DNA of 27,764 nucleotides, from IMG/VR virus record IMGVR_UViG_3300028806_000034, positions 1 to 27,764 of that record. One strand, written 5' to 3'. The translations under genes and the position numbers were made by a program. Of the stretch, positions 13,699-20,874 are shown piece by piece (the stretch's first letter is position 1; each line of letters opens with the position of its first letter). This DNA comes from a virus. Under the pieces are notes generated by a model. That model had not been told where the DNA came from and did not search any database. It was given only the letters and a program-made list of their open reading frames with translations.

Positions 13699-16100
13699 TA
13701 GCCACACTCTCCCCAAGATTTTTCACTGGACACCACCCCCACCGGAATGTAGAGGGGATCTTCATATGGTATTGCAATTGATGCCGCATTGCGAATCAGT
13801 TCTAATGCCTCGTCTTTCCTAGAAGTCGGAAACTGCCCCGCGAGCGAATCGTGGACTTGTAGTAAGATCTGAATCCAATCACCGTAGGCATCGTCGATAG
13901 CCACATATGCGCGATTAATGAGACAAGCGACAGATGACTGCGGTATCCAAGCGATAGCCTGGTTAAAGATAGTCCCTTCGATTTTGTCGAAAAAGTAATT
14001 CCGATAGCCAAAAGCGTTCTCCACGTATCGTCGTGAGGAAACCTGTTTTTTGATATCACTTTGCCACTTGGCAATCTCAGGACATAATCCAAAGTACCAT
14101 TTTTGGATACGCTCAGTTTCATGTACATTGAGCCCGATCCTAGGAGCAATACCTTCCGCTGTGCCGAGATAGTTTGTCCCGTGACACAGGGATTTAAACA
14201 TCGCATACTCGCGTGGGTGCGAGTTCTTCGACATACTTTGGTCATGGTAGTATTCCTTCATCACTTCCACATAGGGCTTGCGGCCAGCTTTGAAGTTTTC
14301 TTTCATCCATTCGCAGCCGGATTCCCAGGTAACAATTCGGAGGTCGGCACTATCGAGATCGATGTCGAAGAAGGTGTGGCCTTCATCCGGGATGAAAATA
14401 TTTCGAATGTTCGGTAGTTCTAGCCCAGCATCTGCAGTCTCCCCGCCTTTGGGGATATTCTGCATGTTCATCCCGCTGCCGAATGCGTTCTTGCTGGATG
14501 AAAAGCGGTAGGTTTCCGTACCGGCAATGTTGAAGGAGCAACGCATTCTGCGATCCGCGTCGAGGGGAGCCAGCACGAAAGTGGAATGGAACACTCCCAA
14601 AGAGCGAAGTTCAGAGATCTTGCGTATGACAGGCCACAAAATTGGCTCACGGGCTCCAAGAGACTGAAGAGCCGCATCATTTGTTGTGACTCCCCTGGTT
14701 CGAGAAGTAATCTTTTTAAGGCCCATCTGCCTATAAAAGAAATCCTGCATTTGCATGGGAGAGCGGTAGTTGATTTCATAGCCTAGTACCTCACGCATCC
14801 AATGTTTGCGGGTTTCCGCCTCTCGCATGAGAGTGAGTGATAGGTCGGACCGTTTTTGTTGATCCACCCGCACACCACGGATCATTGACTTGAGAACTTT
14901 CGGTCGTAGGGATTGCTGGAAGGAGTTGACGGATTCAAGTCCCATGCCTTTTAAGACAGACTTGAGGACATGATAGACAGCGAGAGTGCGGCAGCTGTCT
15001 GTCGCGCAATACTCCCAATACTTCATCTCGTCCTCACCGTCCTCACCTTCTTTCCAGTCGGTGCGGTCATCCTTCCAGTAGAGGTGGTCGTCGCAGTACA
15101 TTGAGGAGAGAAACCCGAGGTTCTTTGGCAAGCTGCTAAAGCAGGAATGCTGCATGAGCATTGTGTCAGCTACGTTCGTGGGGAGAATGCTCCAATGACG
15201 GTGGATGTATTGGAGATCGTAGTTGAAGTTTTGGCCGACCAGAAGAACTTTCGGATGTGTGAGGATTGCACAAATTCTATGAACAAGTTCTGACTCTTGT
15301 TTGGGGTCCCAAAATCCTTCAGGATTTCTGAGAGGGCTCAATTGTACGCACAGTCCTTTGGTCGGTTCCCACGCGAAAGACAGACAAGTGATATGTCCCG
15401 AACGTGTTTCGATATCGCAAGATACTGGAAAGTCACCTTCACTCAAATCTATTCTATCGTGCAGCCATTCCAAACGCTCGCACATCAATTGAAACCACTC
15501 AGCCGAATTATCTACTGCGATTAATCGAGAGTAATCACGGTGAAAAAGCCCCGGAGTCAGTGAATCCTTCTTCACCCTCTTGAAATCGTGAACCATCCAG
15601 GGTCTGCGAGCGTATTGCAGATGGATCAAATCCACCTTCAACGTCGGGATGACCTTATACCCTGGTGTCAACAACGAATCCATGATCGAGCTACGGTAGT
15701 TGTAGCTGGATGTTTGGCCAGTCAACGCGAACAATGCCAAATCCCCAACGGTGCAAATCACGTTGGGTTTGACGCGCTCCACCTCATCACGAATCGCCAT
15801 GCACGCATCATAGAGCTTCTGCGTGATGAACTGCCCCTGAAAGTAGATGTGACTCGGCTGGCGGTCCTTTTTCTTTTCTATAATGTGCAGTTCATTGGGG
15901 TAGCAGCGAGATTTCATGACGAGGGTCATGTAGCAATCATCACGACGGATGCCTGCCTCTTGCAGCATCTTGGTGAGTTCAAATCCCCCGCCCCCGATGA
16001 AGGGCTCCCCACGACGAAGATCCTGCTCCGTTGGGTAGTCTCCGACAACCATTATCTTCGCGTTCAGAGGTCCACTTGCACTTACCGTCATTTGAGCCAT
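13698..16100 (-). CDS. PolA-family DNA polymerase with N-terminal UDG-like domain
   Basis: 800 aa, ATG with AGGAG 8 bases upstream. Residues 14-190 resemble the uracil-DNA glycosylase fold (VVGDYPTEQD, then GEPFIGGGGFEL at 31-42). The usual HPS motif is absent: IPTLKVDLI (151-159) stands in that place, so glycosylase activity is doubtful. The 3'-5' exonuclease motifs are intact: D229/E231, N291/D295, Y364/D368. Polymerase motifs: SSSKNAFGSGMNMQNIP (534-550); motif A with D581 in DLDSADLR; motif B around K636 and Y644 (FKSLCHGTNYLG); motif C with H750-D751 (QVHDSL). It is the replicative enzyme of the phage, proofreading-competent. UDG-like domains fused to phage polymerases are known. Its partners in the unit are the helicase and the recombination genes. 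Confidence 0.93.
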   Translation of the reverse strand: MAQMTVSASGPLNAKIMVVGDYPTEQDLRRGEPFIGGGGFELTKMLQEAGIRRDDCYMTLVMKSRCYPNELHIIEKKKDRQPSHIYFQGQFITQKLYDACMAIRDEVERVKPNVICTVGDLALFALTGQTSSYNYRSSIMDSLLTPGYKVIPTLKVDLIHLQYARRPWMVHDFKRVKKDSLTPGLFHRDYSRLIAVDNSAEWFQLMCERLEWLHDRIDLSEGDFPVSCDIETRSGHITCLSFAWEPTKGLCVQLSPLRNPEGFWDPKQESELVHRICAILTHPKVLLVGQNFNYDLQYIHRHWSILPTNVADTMLMQHSCFSSLPKNLGFLSSMYCDDHLYWKDDRTDWKEGEDGEDEMKYWEYCATDSCRTLAVYHVLKSVLKGMGLESVNSFQQSLRPKVLKSMIRGVRVDQQKRSDLSLTLMREAETRKHWMREVLGYEINYRSPMQMQDFFYRQMGLKKITSRTRGVTTNDAALQSLGAREPILWPVIRKISELRSLGVFHSTFVLAPLDADRRMRCSFNIAGTETYRFSSSKNAFGSGMNMQNIPKGGETADAGLELPNIRNIFIPDEGHTFFDIDLDSADLRIVTWESGCEWMKENFKAGRKPYVEVMKEYYHDQSMSKNSHPREYAMFKSLCHGTNYLGTAEGIAPRIGLNVHETERIQKWYFGLCPEIAKWQSDIKKQVSSRRYVENAFGYRNYFFDKIEGTIFNQAIAWIPQSSVACLINRAYVAIDDAYGDWIQILLQVHDSLAGQFPTSRKDEALELIRNAASIAIPYEDPLYIPVGVVSSEKSWGECG
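15520..15535. repeat. Coding-embedded copy of the palindromic repeat core
   Basis: ATTAATCGAGAGTAAT keeps both 6-bp half-sites (ATTAAT, AGTAAT) at the same 16-bp spacing as the intergenic family, and is followed by CACGGTGAAAA, like the right arm of copies 4 and 6. It lies inside the polymerase gene, in the linker between the UDG-like and exonuclease domains. It could be chance. Confidence 0.4.
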
Positions 16101-16115
16101 ATGACCAACTCCTAA

Positions 16116-16310
16116 TTATTTTGGTTCATTCATTGTGCAATGTTTTTGCAGCGTGCGCTTGCAGAGGTTACGACACGCAATCAATCGGATATGGAATTGT
16201 TGTGGTGCCCAATCCTCCGGCAGGATCATCACCGCGTCATCATGCGTTCCGATGATTACCTTCTCCGGCTCCCACTTCCAGAGCCGAGTTTTCGCTGATT
16301 CGAGGGGCAT
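16116..16310 (-). CDS. Small hypothetical protein (64 aa)
   Basis: AAGGAG 7 bases before the ATG; the site overlaps the end of the upstream methyltransferase gene (its last codons and stop read AAG GAG TAG). The protein is basic and tryptophan-containing (SAKTRLWKWEPEKVIIGTHD), with a C-terminal cluster of two cysteines and histidine (RNLCKRTLQKHC) that might bind metal. No family was recognised. It is co-transcribed between the methyltransferase and the polymerase. Confidence 0.6.
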   Translation of the reverse strand: MPLESAKTRLWKWEPEKVIIGTHDDAVMILPEDWAPQQFHIRLIACRNLCKRTLQKHCTMNEPK

Positions 16311-16313
16311 GTG

Positions 16314-17684
16314 CTACTCCTTAAGCTGGTTTAGTTCCGCCATCAAGGCCTTGCCTTGCTCTGCAGGATCAATGCTTCCCAATCCTTGCAATCTTTGGAG
16401 ACAAATTCCGTAATATTGCTGATTGAGTTCGATGCCTGTCGCTAGTATCTTGGCAGCATGTGCAGCAGGAAATATGGTGCCGCTGCCAGCGAAGCTATCG
16501 AGGACTCTATCTCCTGGTCGACAGCTTCTTTTGAGCAAATCGCTGTACAGAGCCACTGGTTTCTGAGCCCCGTGGGAAGTATTTGGATCCGCAAAGGTCG
16601 TGATAACATCTGGATAGATTCCAAGTGTTTTCTTCTTGCCCTTGATAGCATAGAGGATCATCTCCCATTGGCGACGGGGGCCGTGTTCGGGGTGGGGGAC
16701 GCGACCAGAGTTGGGCTTGGTGCAGATAAACGGAGTACGGGTGACCCACCAACCGGCTCCTTGCATAATTCTCTTGAGTTCGTGAAAATTGTCGAGATCG
16801 CAGAAGACATAAGCGTGAGCCTCCTGTTTTGCCACCCTGTAGGCCAACGGTGCCCATTCTGCCATGAGAGATCGCCAAGATTCGTAATCATCTCTGTAGT
16901 GGTGTTCAATTCCACCCATCTTTCCAGCGCTATCACCGAATTCATCTGCTCCCATCCCGTAAGGTGGGTCTGTGAGAATAACATCAAATTGCTCCGGGTC
17001 AGTGGAAAGCATCCATGAGATGCAGTTCGTGTTGAAAATCTTATGGGATTCGTGCGTGAGGGTAGAACCGATTTGCTTGGCAAGTTCCTTATGCTTCTTC
17101 GCTTCTTCCATCTTTTTGAGGATTTTAAACCCCTCGTCAGCCGTGCGGGCTTTGGCTACCTCAGGGATGTGGAGGTAGTTGCTGACGATGATGTCCTTTC
17201 GGACTGTGTTTTGGAAGTTCCCGTCAGAGCGACCCTTGACCTCAACTGCCGTATCAGCAACAGTATGGACGCGGCCCTCAGCTTGAGCTTGCTTACTTCT
17301 AAGATTATGAAGACGGGCGAGGGCGGCAGATCGCTCTTGCCATGTGAGGTCTTTTCGCTGCAAGTTCTCATCAAGTTCCGCCTGCTCTGCTTCGAGTGGC
17401 GAGAGCTGGCCGAGGGTAACGTAGGGTAGGAATCCATCAGGTATCACCTCCTCATTATAGCGGACCTCGCCGCCGAGCATTCGCACCTCAGCCACGGCAC
17501 GCATTCGGCGTTCTCCCGCGACGAGAACCATAGCGCCATCACGCTCCCGGAGAACAATCGCATGCATGAGGCCGTGCATACGAACGCCCGCCGCTAGTTC
17601 GGCTAGGTCTTGCGAGTTGAATTCCCTGCGCTGCCGGTTAGGGTCAATGATGACATCAGATGTTTTGATTAGTTGAGCTTGCAT
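16314..17684 (-). CDS. ParB-domain / DNA methyltransferase fusion
   Basis: 456 aa. Residues 1-130 form a ParB N-terminal-type domain with the GERR motif at 57-60 and a following Q/E-rich helix (LEAEQAELDENLQRKDLTW). Residues of about 210-440 are an adenine-N6 or cytosine-N4 methyltransferase. DPPY lies at 239-242 and FAGSG at 398-402, with motif IV before motif I, the beta-class order. The fusion is frequent in phages and may protect phage DNA from restriction or mark it. No restriction endonuclease partner was seen, so it is an orphan methyltransferase. The target sequence cannot be read from the gene. The start codon directly follows a 16-bp dyad that contains the likely AGGA ribosome binding site. 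Confidence 0.9.
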   Translation of the reverse strand: MQAQLIKTSDVIIDPNRQRREFNSQDLAELAAGVRMHGLMHAIVLRERDGAMVLVAGERRMRAVAEVRMLGGEVRYNEEVIPDGFLPYVTLGQLSPLEAEQAELDENLQRKDLTWQERSAALARLHNLRSKQAQAEGRVHTVADTAVEVKGRSDGNFQNTVRKDIIVSNYLHIPEVAKARTADEGFKILKKMEEAKKHKELAKQIGSTLTHESHKIFNTNCISWMLSTDPEQFDVILTDPPYGMGADEFGDSAGKMGGIEHHYRDDYESWRSLMAEWAPLAYRVAKQEAHAYVFCDLDNFHELKRIMQGAGWWVTRTPFICTKPNSGRVPHPEHGPRRQWEMILYAIKGKKKTLGIYPDVITTFADPNTSHGAQKPVALYSDLLKRSCRPGDRVLDSFAGSGTIFPAAHAAKILATGIELNQQYYGICLQRLQGLGSIDPAEQGKALMAELNQLKE

Positions 17685-17700
17685 ACTAGGGAGTCCTAGT
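17685..17700 (-). promoter_or_regulatory. Dyad abutting the methyltransferase start codon
   Basis: ACTAGG-GAGT-CCTAGT is a perfect 6-bp inverted repeat ending directly at the ATG. It contains the likely ribosome binding site (TAGGA on the minus strand). It could be an operator, or an RNA hairpin limiting translation. Confidence 0.5.
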
Positions 17701-17721
17701 TCGTGTGGAGGGTTTCAGTGG

Positions 17722-17745
17722 AAAAGGGAGCGCAGAGGCTCCCTT
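17722..17745 (-). terminator. Intrinsic terminator before the methyltransferase gene
   Basis: On the minus strand AAGGGAGC-CTCTGC-GCTCCCTT forms an 8-bp stem ending in TTTT, then CC. It follows the 40-aa membrane peptide gene, so the genes further downstream may need read-through or their own promoter. Confidence 0.65.
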
Positions 17746-17765
17746 GGGGTTTGGGTAGGTGTTAA

Positions 17766-17888
17766 TTACCCTTGCTTAGTTAACGCCATGACAGCTGTGC
17801 AAAACACGACCATGGCGAAAATTGCCCACCACGGCCATTGCGCGTCAAGCTTCACTAGCACAAACACGGCGATGAAGAGGGCGAGCAT
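17766..17888 (-). CDS. 40-aa membrane peptide with two hydrophobic helices
   Basis: The ATG at 17888 lies two bases after the upstream TAA, so reinitiation is likely; only a weak GGA lies about 11 bases upstream. The sequence runs MLALFIAVFVLVKLDAQWPW, then WAIFAMVVFCTAVMALTKQG. It has two membrane segments joined by a short LDAQWPW turn and ends in a basic KQG tail. Small two-helix peptides of this form occur in phage early regions. It could be an inner-membrane host-takeover or superinfection protein, but no function is established. It sits directly before an intrinsic terminator. Confidence 0.6.
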   Translation of the reverse strand: MLALFIAVFVLVKLDAQWPWWAIFAMVVFCTAVMALTKQG

Positions 17889-17890
17889 GG

Positions 17891-18223
17891 TTACAAAGTC
17901 CAGTTTGTTTGGTGGTTTCTAGCATCTGCCGGTTTTTCGCCCTCAGCACAGGAATACACAGCAGCTTGTTGGCGCTGATAGGGCGTCCATTGGCAGCAAC
18001 GCCCGGTATAATCCCAGGGTTTATCGGTTTGAAACAGGGGGATATCTTCAAACAGCCAAGATTGCCCCACAGCATCCAATACCTGGAGATTAAGGAACAA
18101 ATCATTGTGGACGTATACTACAGTCGCTGCTAGTGGCTGAAAACGAAAATCAACTCCATTTTCGATGTCACGGGCGTCTGGGTAGAACCAAACCTGACGG
18201 CCGATGGTAGGTTTAATCGACAT
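17891..18223 (-). CDS. Conserved small phage protein (110 aa)
   Basis: It starts MSIKPTIGRQVWFYPDA and contains PLAATVVYVHNDLFLNLQV and CCQWTPYQR. I recognise this pattern from a widespread phage family of unknown function, common in genomes infecting Proteobacteria. It is a beta-rich small protein with no membrane segment. Translation starts at the ATG with AAGG upstream. It is preceded by a hairpin with a UUCG loop and followed immediately by the 40-aa membrane peptide. Confidence 0.75.
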   Translation of the reverse strand: MSIKPTIGRQVWFYPDARDIENGVDFRFQPLAATVVYVHNDLFLNLQVLDAVGQSWLFEDIPLFQTDKPWDYTGRCCQWTPYQRQQAAVYSCAEGEKPADARNHQTNWTL

Positions 18224-18255
18224 TTCTGAGCCTTGCTTGTTATATTCAGGAAGAA

Positions 18256-18271
18256 CCGCCCCGAAGGGCGG
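18256..18271 (-). terminator. Likely intrinsic terminator after the ssDNA-binding-like gene
   Basis: On the minus strand CCGCCC-TTCG-GGGCGG is a 6-bp GC stem with a stable UUCG tetraloop, followed by TTCTTCCT. It lies 19 bases after the stop codon at 18291. The U-run is imperfect. Confidence 0.55.
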
Positions 18272-18290
18272 ATTGTCGGTGGGGAGCCGT

Positions 18291-18746
18291 TTAGCCCAAG
18301 CTCGTTACAGCATCCACCTGCGCGTAGACAATCTCCGGGTCGCGGTCATCCGGGCGTTGCGAGACTTTCACCTTAGCCATATGGCCCGGCAGCTGATTAA
18401 ATGCGAATTCAACCGACGGATCGTTGAGGCCGACTGCCGCACGCAAACGACCGAGGGCGACGTTCTTGCCTTCCGCCGTGTCAACCGCACCGTCCGGGGT
18501 GAGGTCCAGCATGATGCCTTGTCGGACGTTGACGATATCCCGACCGGTAGTTACTTTGGCAGAGTCGTCTTCGACTGACCAGCTAACATCCAAGGCTACG
18601 CCCGTTTTTGTGCCGTCTTTGGATTGCCACTGACGTGCAGAGATTTTGTCGATCACTGCGGGATATTCGCCAATCGGGCACGGGACAACTTTCGTGGAGT
18701 TTGCGCCGGAGACTGCGGAATTAAGGAAGCTATCTGCGTCGAACAA
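18291..18746 (-). CDS. ssDNA-binding-like replication protein (151 aa)
   Basis: I choose the TTG at 18746 because AGGAG lies 7 bases before it, and the protein then begins MFDADSFLNSAVSGANSTKV. An ATG further upstream (18815) would overlap the HNH gene and add an unrelated 23-aa stretch. It is beta-rich with VPCPIGEYPAVIDKI and a C-terminal KVKVSQRPDDRDPEIVYAQV segment. This general pattern is found in phage DUF669-like / ssDNA-binding proteins encoded beside Sak4-type ATPases. The position, downstream of a Sak4-like gene and an exonuclease, supports a DNA-binding partner role in recombination or replication. The assignment is tentative. Confidence 0.65.
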   Translation of the reverse strand: MFDADSFLNSAVSGANSTKVVPCPIGEYPAVIDKISARQWQSKDGTKTGVALDVSWSVEDDSAKVTTGRDIVNVRQGIMLDLTPDGAVDTAEGKNVALGRLRAAVGLNDPSVEFAFNQLPGHMAKVKVSQRPDDRDPEIVYAQVDAVTSLG

Positions 18747-18799
18747 GGTATTTCTCCTAAAAATTAAATGGAAAACTTTGGCATCGGCCTCGGTTCTTT

Positions 18800-19261
18800 T
18801 TACAGGTACTGCCAACTACGACGATATACGATATTTTGTATTGCGCCATTACTTACACCATACTTATCAGCTAAGGTTCGTAAAGAAACCATCCTTGAAT
18901 GGTGCAATTCTCTAATCTCTAAGACCTCCCTTTCTGTGAGTAAAGATCTTCCATTTCTAGAACCAATAGACATTCTACCCTCTGCTACAGCATCTTGAAT
19001 ATTATCTTTTTGAGTTCCTGATAAAAGATGGTTAGGATTCACGCATTTTCGGTTGTGGCATTTATGCCTTATAACTAGCCCTTTTGGAATTTCTCCGAAA
19101 ACCTCTTCATACTGAAGTCTGTGGGCTAGGTGATTTTTCCCATCAAAACCGAACTGCCCATAACCGCCGGTAGTGCAAGAAGCTTTCCATTCCCAACATT
19201 CATCTGCACCTCCAATTGGTATATACCGCAGAAATCTAGACCGTGTTGAATGATCCATCAT
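18800..19261 (-). CDS. Free-standing HNH endonuclease with C-terminal HTH
   Basis: 153 aa. The HNH core is readable: AHRLQYE (46-52), IRHKCHNRKCVNPNHL (64-79) and N87, with paired cysteines that support zinc binding. Residues of about 108-148 (LTEREVLEIREL, then LADKYGVSNGAIQNI) form a helix-turn-helix that would set DNA specificity. This is typical of homing endonuclease genes that spread between related phages by cutting genomes that lack them. It lies between the Sak4-like and ssDNA-binding-like genes. Its start is regulated by the hairpin and promoter just upstream. It is not inside a recognisable intron: both flanking genes look complete. Confidence 0.9.
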   Translation of the reverse strand: MMDHSTRSRFLRYIPIGGADECWEWKASCTTGGYGQFGFDGKNHLAHRLQYEEVFGEIPKGLVIRHKCHNRKCVNPNHLLSGTQKDNIQDAVAEGRMSIGSRNGRSLLTEREVLEIRELHHSRMVSLRTLADKYGVSNGAIQNIVYRRSWQYL

Positions 19262-19319
19262 AATTTTACCTATTTTGCCGTAGTTTATGTCAGTATACCA
19301 GGTAAAATTTATGTATCAA
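19262..19319 (-). promoter_or_regulatory. RBS-occluding hairpin with promoter reading from its loop
   Basis: AATTTTACCT (19262-19271) and AGGTAAAATT (19300-19309) are perfect 10-bp inverted arms. The start-proximal arm carries the ribosome binding site (TAGGT) and touches the ATG. On the minus strand, TTGATA (19314-19319) and TATACT (19292-19297) are 16 bp apart, a 10-of-12 sigma70 match. A start near 19285 would lie in the loop, so the short transcript lacks the 5' arm and its ribosome binding site is free, while read-through RNA is folded shut. Confidence 0.65.
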
Positions 19320-19359
19320 CAAAGTTTTTGCAGAGTGTCAGAGTCTGTAGTAGGAGTTA

Positions 19360-19396
19360 TTTACCGAAATTACTAATTTGTAATCGCGGGGGGAAA
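19360..19396 (+). repeat. Intergenic palindromic repeat, copy 8
   Basis: Core ATTACTAATTTGTAAT at 19369-19384. Read on the minus strand its arms fit better (TTTCCCCCCGCG before the core, CGGTAAATAA after), so this copy may be inverted relative to most others. It ends 12 bases from the stop codon of the Sak4-like gene. Confidence 0.8.
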
Positions 19397-19408
19397 TACA
19401 CTGACAAG

Positions 19409-20284
19409 TTAAATCACCCCACCTCGTTTTTGCCACTTCTCAATGATGGGTTTGAAATCCGCAGCCAGTTTTTCTGAAACTGGTAGATTTCTAGTTTTTA
19501 CGTCCGCTTGTGCCGATCCTGTGTTCCAAGTCCAGGAAGTCCCAGAACGTTCGGTCAAGATGCAATCACTGAACATTGGGGGCAACTTCGGGGCTAGTTT
19601 TGCTCCTAACGTGGATACCATCAATTTGATACCCCCCAATACTTCATCCTTCTCGCGTTCTACGTGGGCAATTAAGACAAAATGGCACTTGCATGCGTCT
19701 GTCCATAGTCGGATGATTTGTTCGATCTGCTGTTGAGCTATGCCCCAATCGCTGATGTTACGGACAGGTTTATTACCAACTACCAAAGACATGGCCATGT
19801 GGGCGAGCCCTGCCATCCCATCAATTACGAGGACCTTATCTGTGCCCCACTCATCCACAGCCCCGTAGTTTTTCCCCGTCCGATCGTCTACGAAGTTATT
19901 CAAAATCTCCAGCATATGGATAAATCGATTATGCTTACTACGGTTTGGATCGTTAGCTTTTGCCAGAGTCTCCAATGACATAGTGTTGACCCGTTTAGCA
20001 TTTTCCAGAAGGTCGGTGAAGGAGGCTTTAGCAGCAGCCAATTGATGCCAATGGAAATTCTCCGGGACAGGCTTTCCCTTATCCTTCCAAAATCCCTGCA
20101 AGGTTTCCAAGCCCGGCTCAAGACCGAGATAGAAAACTTGCAGCTTTGGGGATGCTTCGACCAGCGTGCCGATACTGTGGGTTTTCCCTGTGCCCGCCGG
20201 ACCCATCAGCAACACATTAACTCCCGATAGTGCAATTTCATCAGGAGCCGTTGCCGCTGTCACAATTTCGCCAATAGTTGTCAT
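19409..20284 (-). CDS. Sak4-like RecA-fold ATPase
   Basis: 291 aa. Walker A GPAGTGKT at 28-35; Walker B VLVIDG with D155; sensor-like LIAHVEREKDE at 204-214. The single-ATPase-core form and short C-terminus fit the phage Sak4 / AAA nucleotide-binding group, which promotes strand annealing or recombination together with an ssDNA-binding protein. Neighbours support this: a Cas4/RecB-like exonuclease lies upstream and an ssDNA-binding-like gene downstream. It overlaps the preceding small gene by four bases. A repeat lies after its stop. Confidence 0.85.
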   Translation of the reverse strand: MTTIGEIVTAATAPDEIALSGVNVLLMGPAGTGKTHSIGTLVEASPKLQVFYLGLEPGLETLQGFWKDKGKPVPENFHWHQLAAAKASFTDLLENAKRVNTMSLETLAKANDPNRSKHNRFIHMLEILNNFVDDRTGKNYGAVDEWGTDKVLVIDGMAGLAHMAMSLVVGNKPVRNISDWGIAQQQIEQIIRLWTDACKCHFVLIAHVEREKDEVLGGIKLMVSTLGAKLAPKLPPMFSDCILTERSGTSWTWNTGSAQADVKTRNLPVSEKLAADFKPIIEKWQKRGGVI

Positions 20285-20532
20285 AGGTTCGGATTCGCGT
20301 CAATTTCAAGTGAAATCCCGTTGAAGGTTTTCATCCCTTCTAGGATCTTATCGGAGTAGTACCTCTCCCCATCGGTGAAGAAAAACCGGCGTGGGTGGAG
20401 GGAGACCAACAACTCCCCACAGACTGCTGTTACTGGAAGATGCTGCAGGCAATCAGGGAGGTTTTGCAGCCACTCTGCCAACTCCCCGATCGACATGTTA
20501 TCTTCTTCAGGTTTTTTCCAGTTCTCGGCCAT
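20281..20532 (-). CDS. Small acidic hypothetical protein (83 aa)
   Basis: I choose the ATG at 20532, with AAGGAG 7 bases upstream. A start further upstream would overlap the previous gene more. The protein begins MAENWKKPEEDNMSIGELAE, continues with a helical WLQNLPDCLQHLPV and ends with a beta-type segment (EGMKTFNGISLEID). Unknown function. It overlaps both neighbours, so it is probably co-translated with the exonuclease/ATPase module. Confidence 0.6.
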   Translation of the reverse strand: MAENWKKPEEDNMSIGELAEWLQNLPDCLQHLPVTAVCGELLVSLHPRRFFFTDGERYYSDKILEGMKTFNGISLEIDANPNL

Positions 20533-20869
20533 TGGCCATCTCCTTATCCCACAATCGTAGGTGCAATTCAAATTCCCTTCGGATGACATCCTCTGGTAGG
20601 ATCGCAGTTAGCTCCGGTTCCCAATTTAAAATCAAAGAACCGGGGATCACGTAACGGGACGGGCCGGGGTGTTGCTCGCAATGCCCGCCGATGATCCGCC
20701 ATTCCCGCGTTGAGCCGTCCACCGGCATCCTCGCCCATATTTCTCCGCACGTAGGGCAGAACATTGCGTAGGGCTGCGGCTGCTGGGCTTCAGCGTGAAC
20801 GAATCGGAGGGAGTCCTCAGAAGATCCCAAATAATCCCCAGAGACCCAAAAGTGGCGGATATAAGCCAT
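20507..20869 (-). CDS. Conserved zinc-binding phage protein (120 aa)
   Basis: It contains MFCPTCGEIWAR (36-47) and later GHCEQHPG, giving a probable Cys2-Cys-His zinc site in the middle of the protein. PGSLILNWE and EDVIRREFELHL follow. I recognise this general pattern from small early proteins of several phages, with no known activity. It lies five bases behind the exonuclease gene and overlaps the next small gene. Confidence 0.65.
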   Translation of the reverse strand: MAYIRHFWVSGDYLGSSEDSLRFVHAEAQQPQPYAMFCPTCGEIWARMPVDGSTREWRIIGGHCEQHPGPSRYVIPGSLILNWEPELTAILPEDVIRREFELHLRLWDKEMANGRELEKT

Positions 20870-20874
20870 AACAA

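Noticed and set aside
15588-16115. A 175-aa plus-strand frame opposite the polymerase
   Set aside because: The opposite strand carries clear polymerase and UDG-like motifs. The frame lacks a start context and a plausible domain.
18747-18815. Longer ATG-started form of the ssDNA-binding-like protein
   Set aside because: It would overlap the HNH gene and lacks a ribosome binding site; the TTG at 18746 has AGGAG 7 bases upstream.
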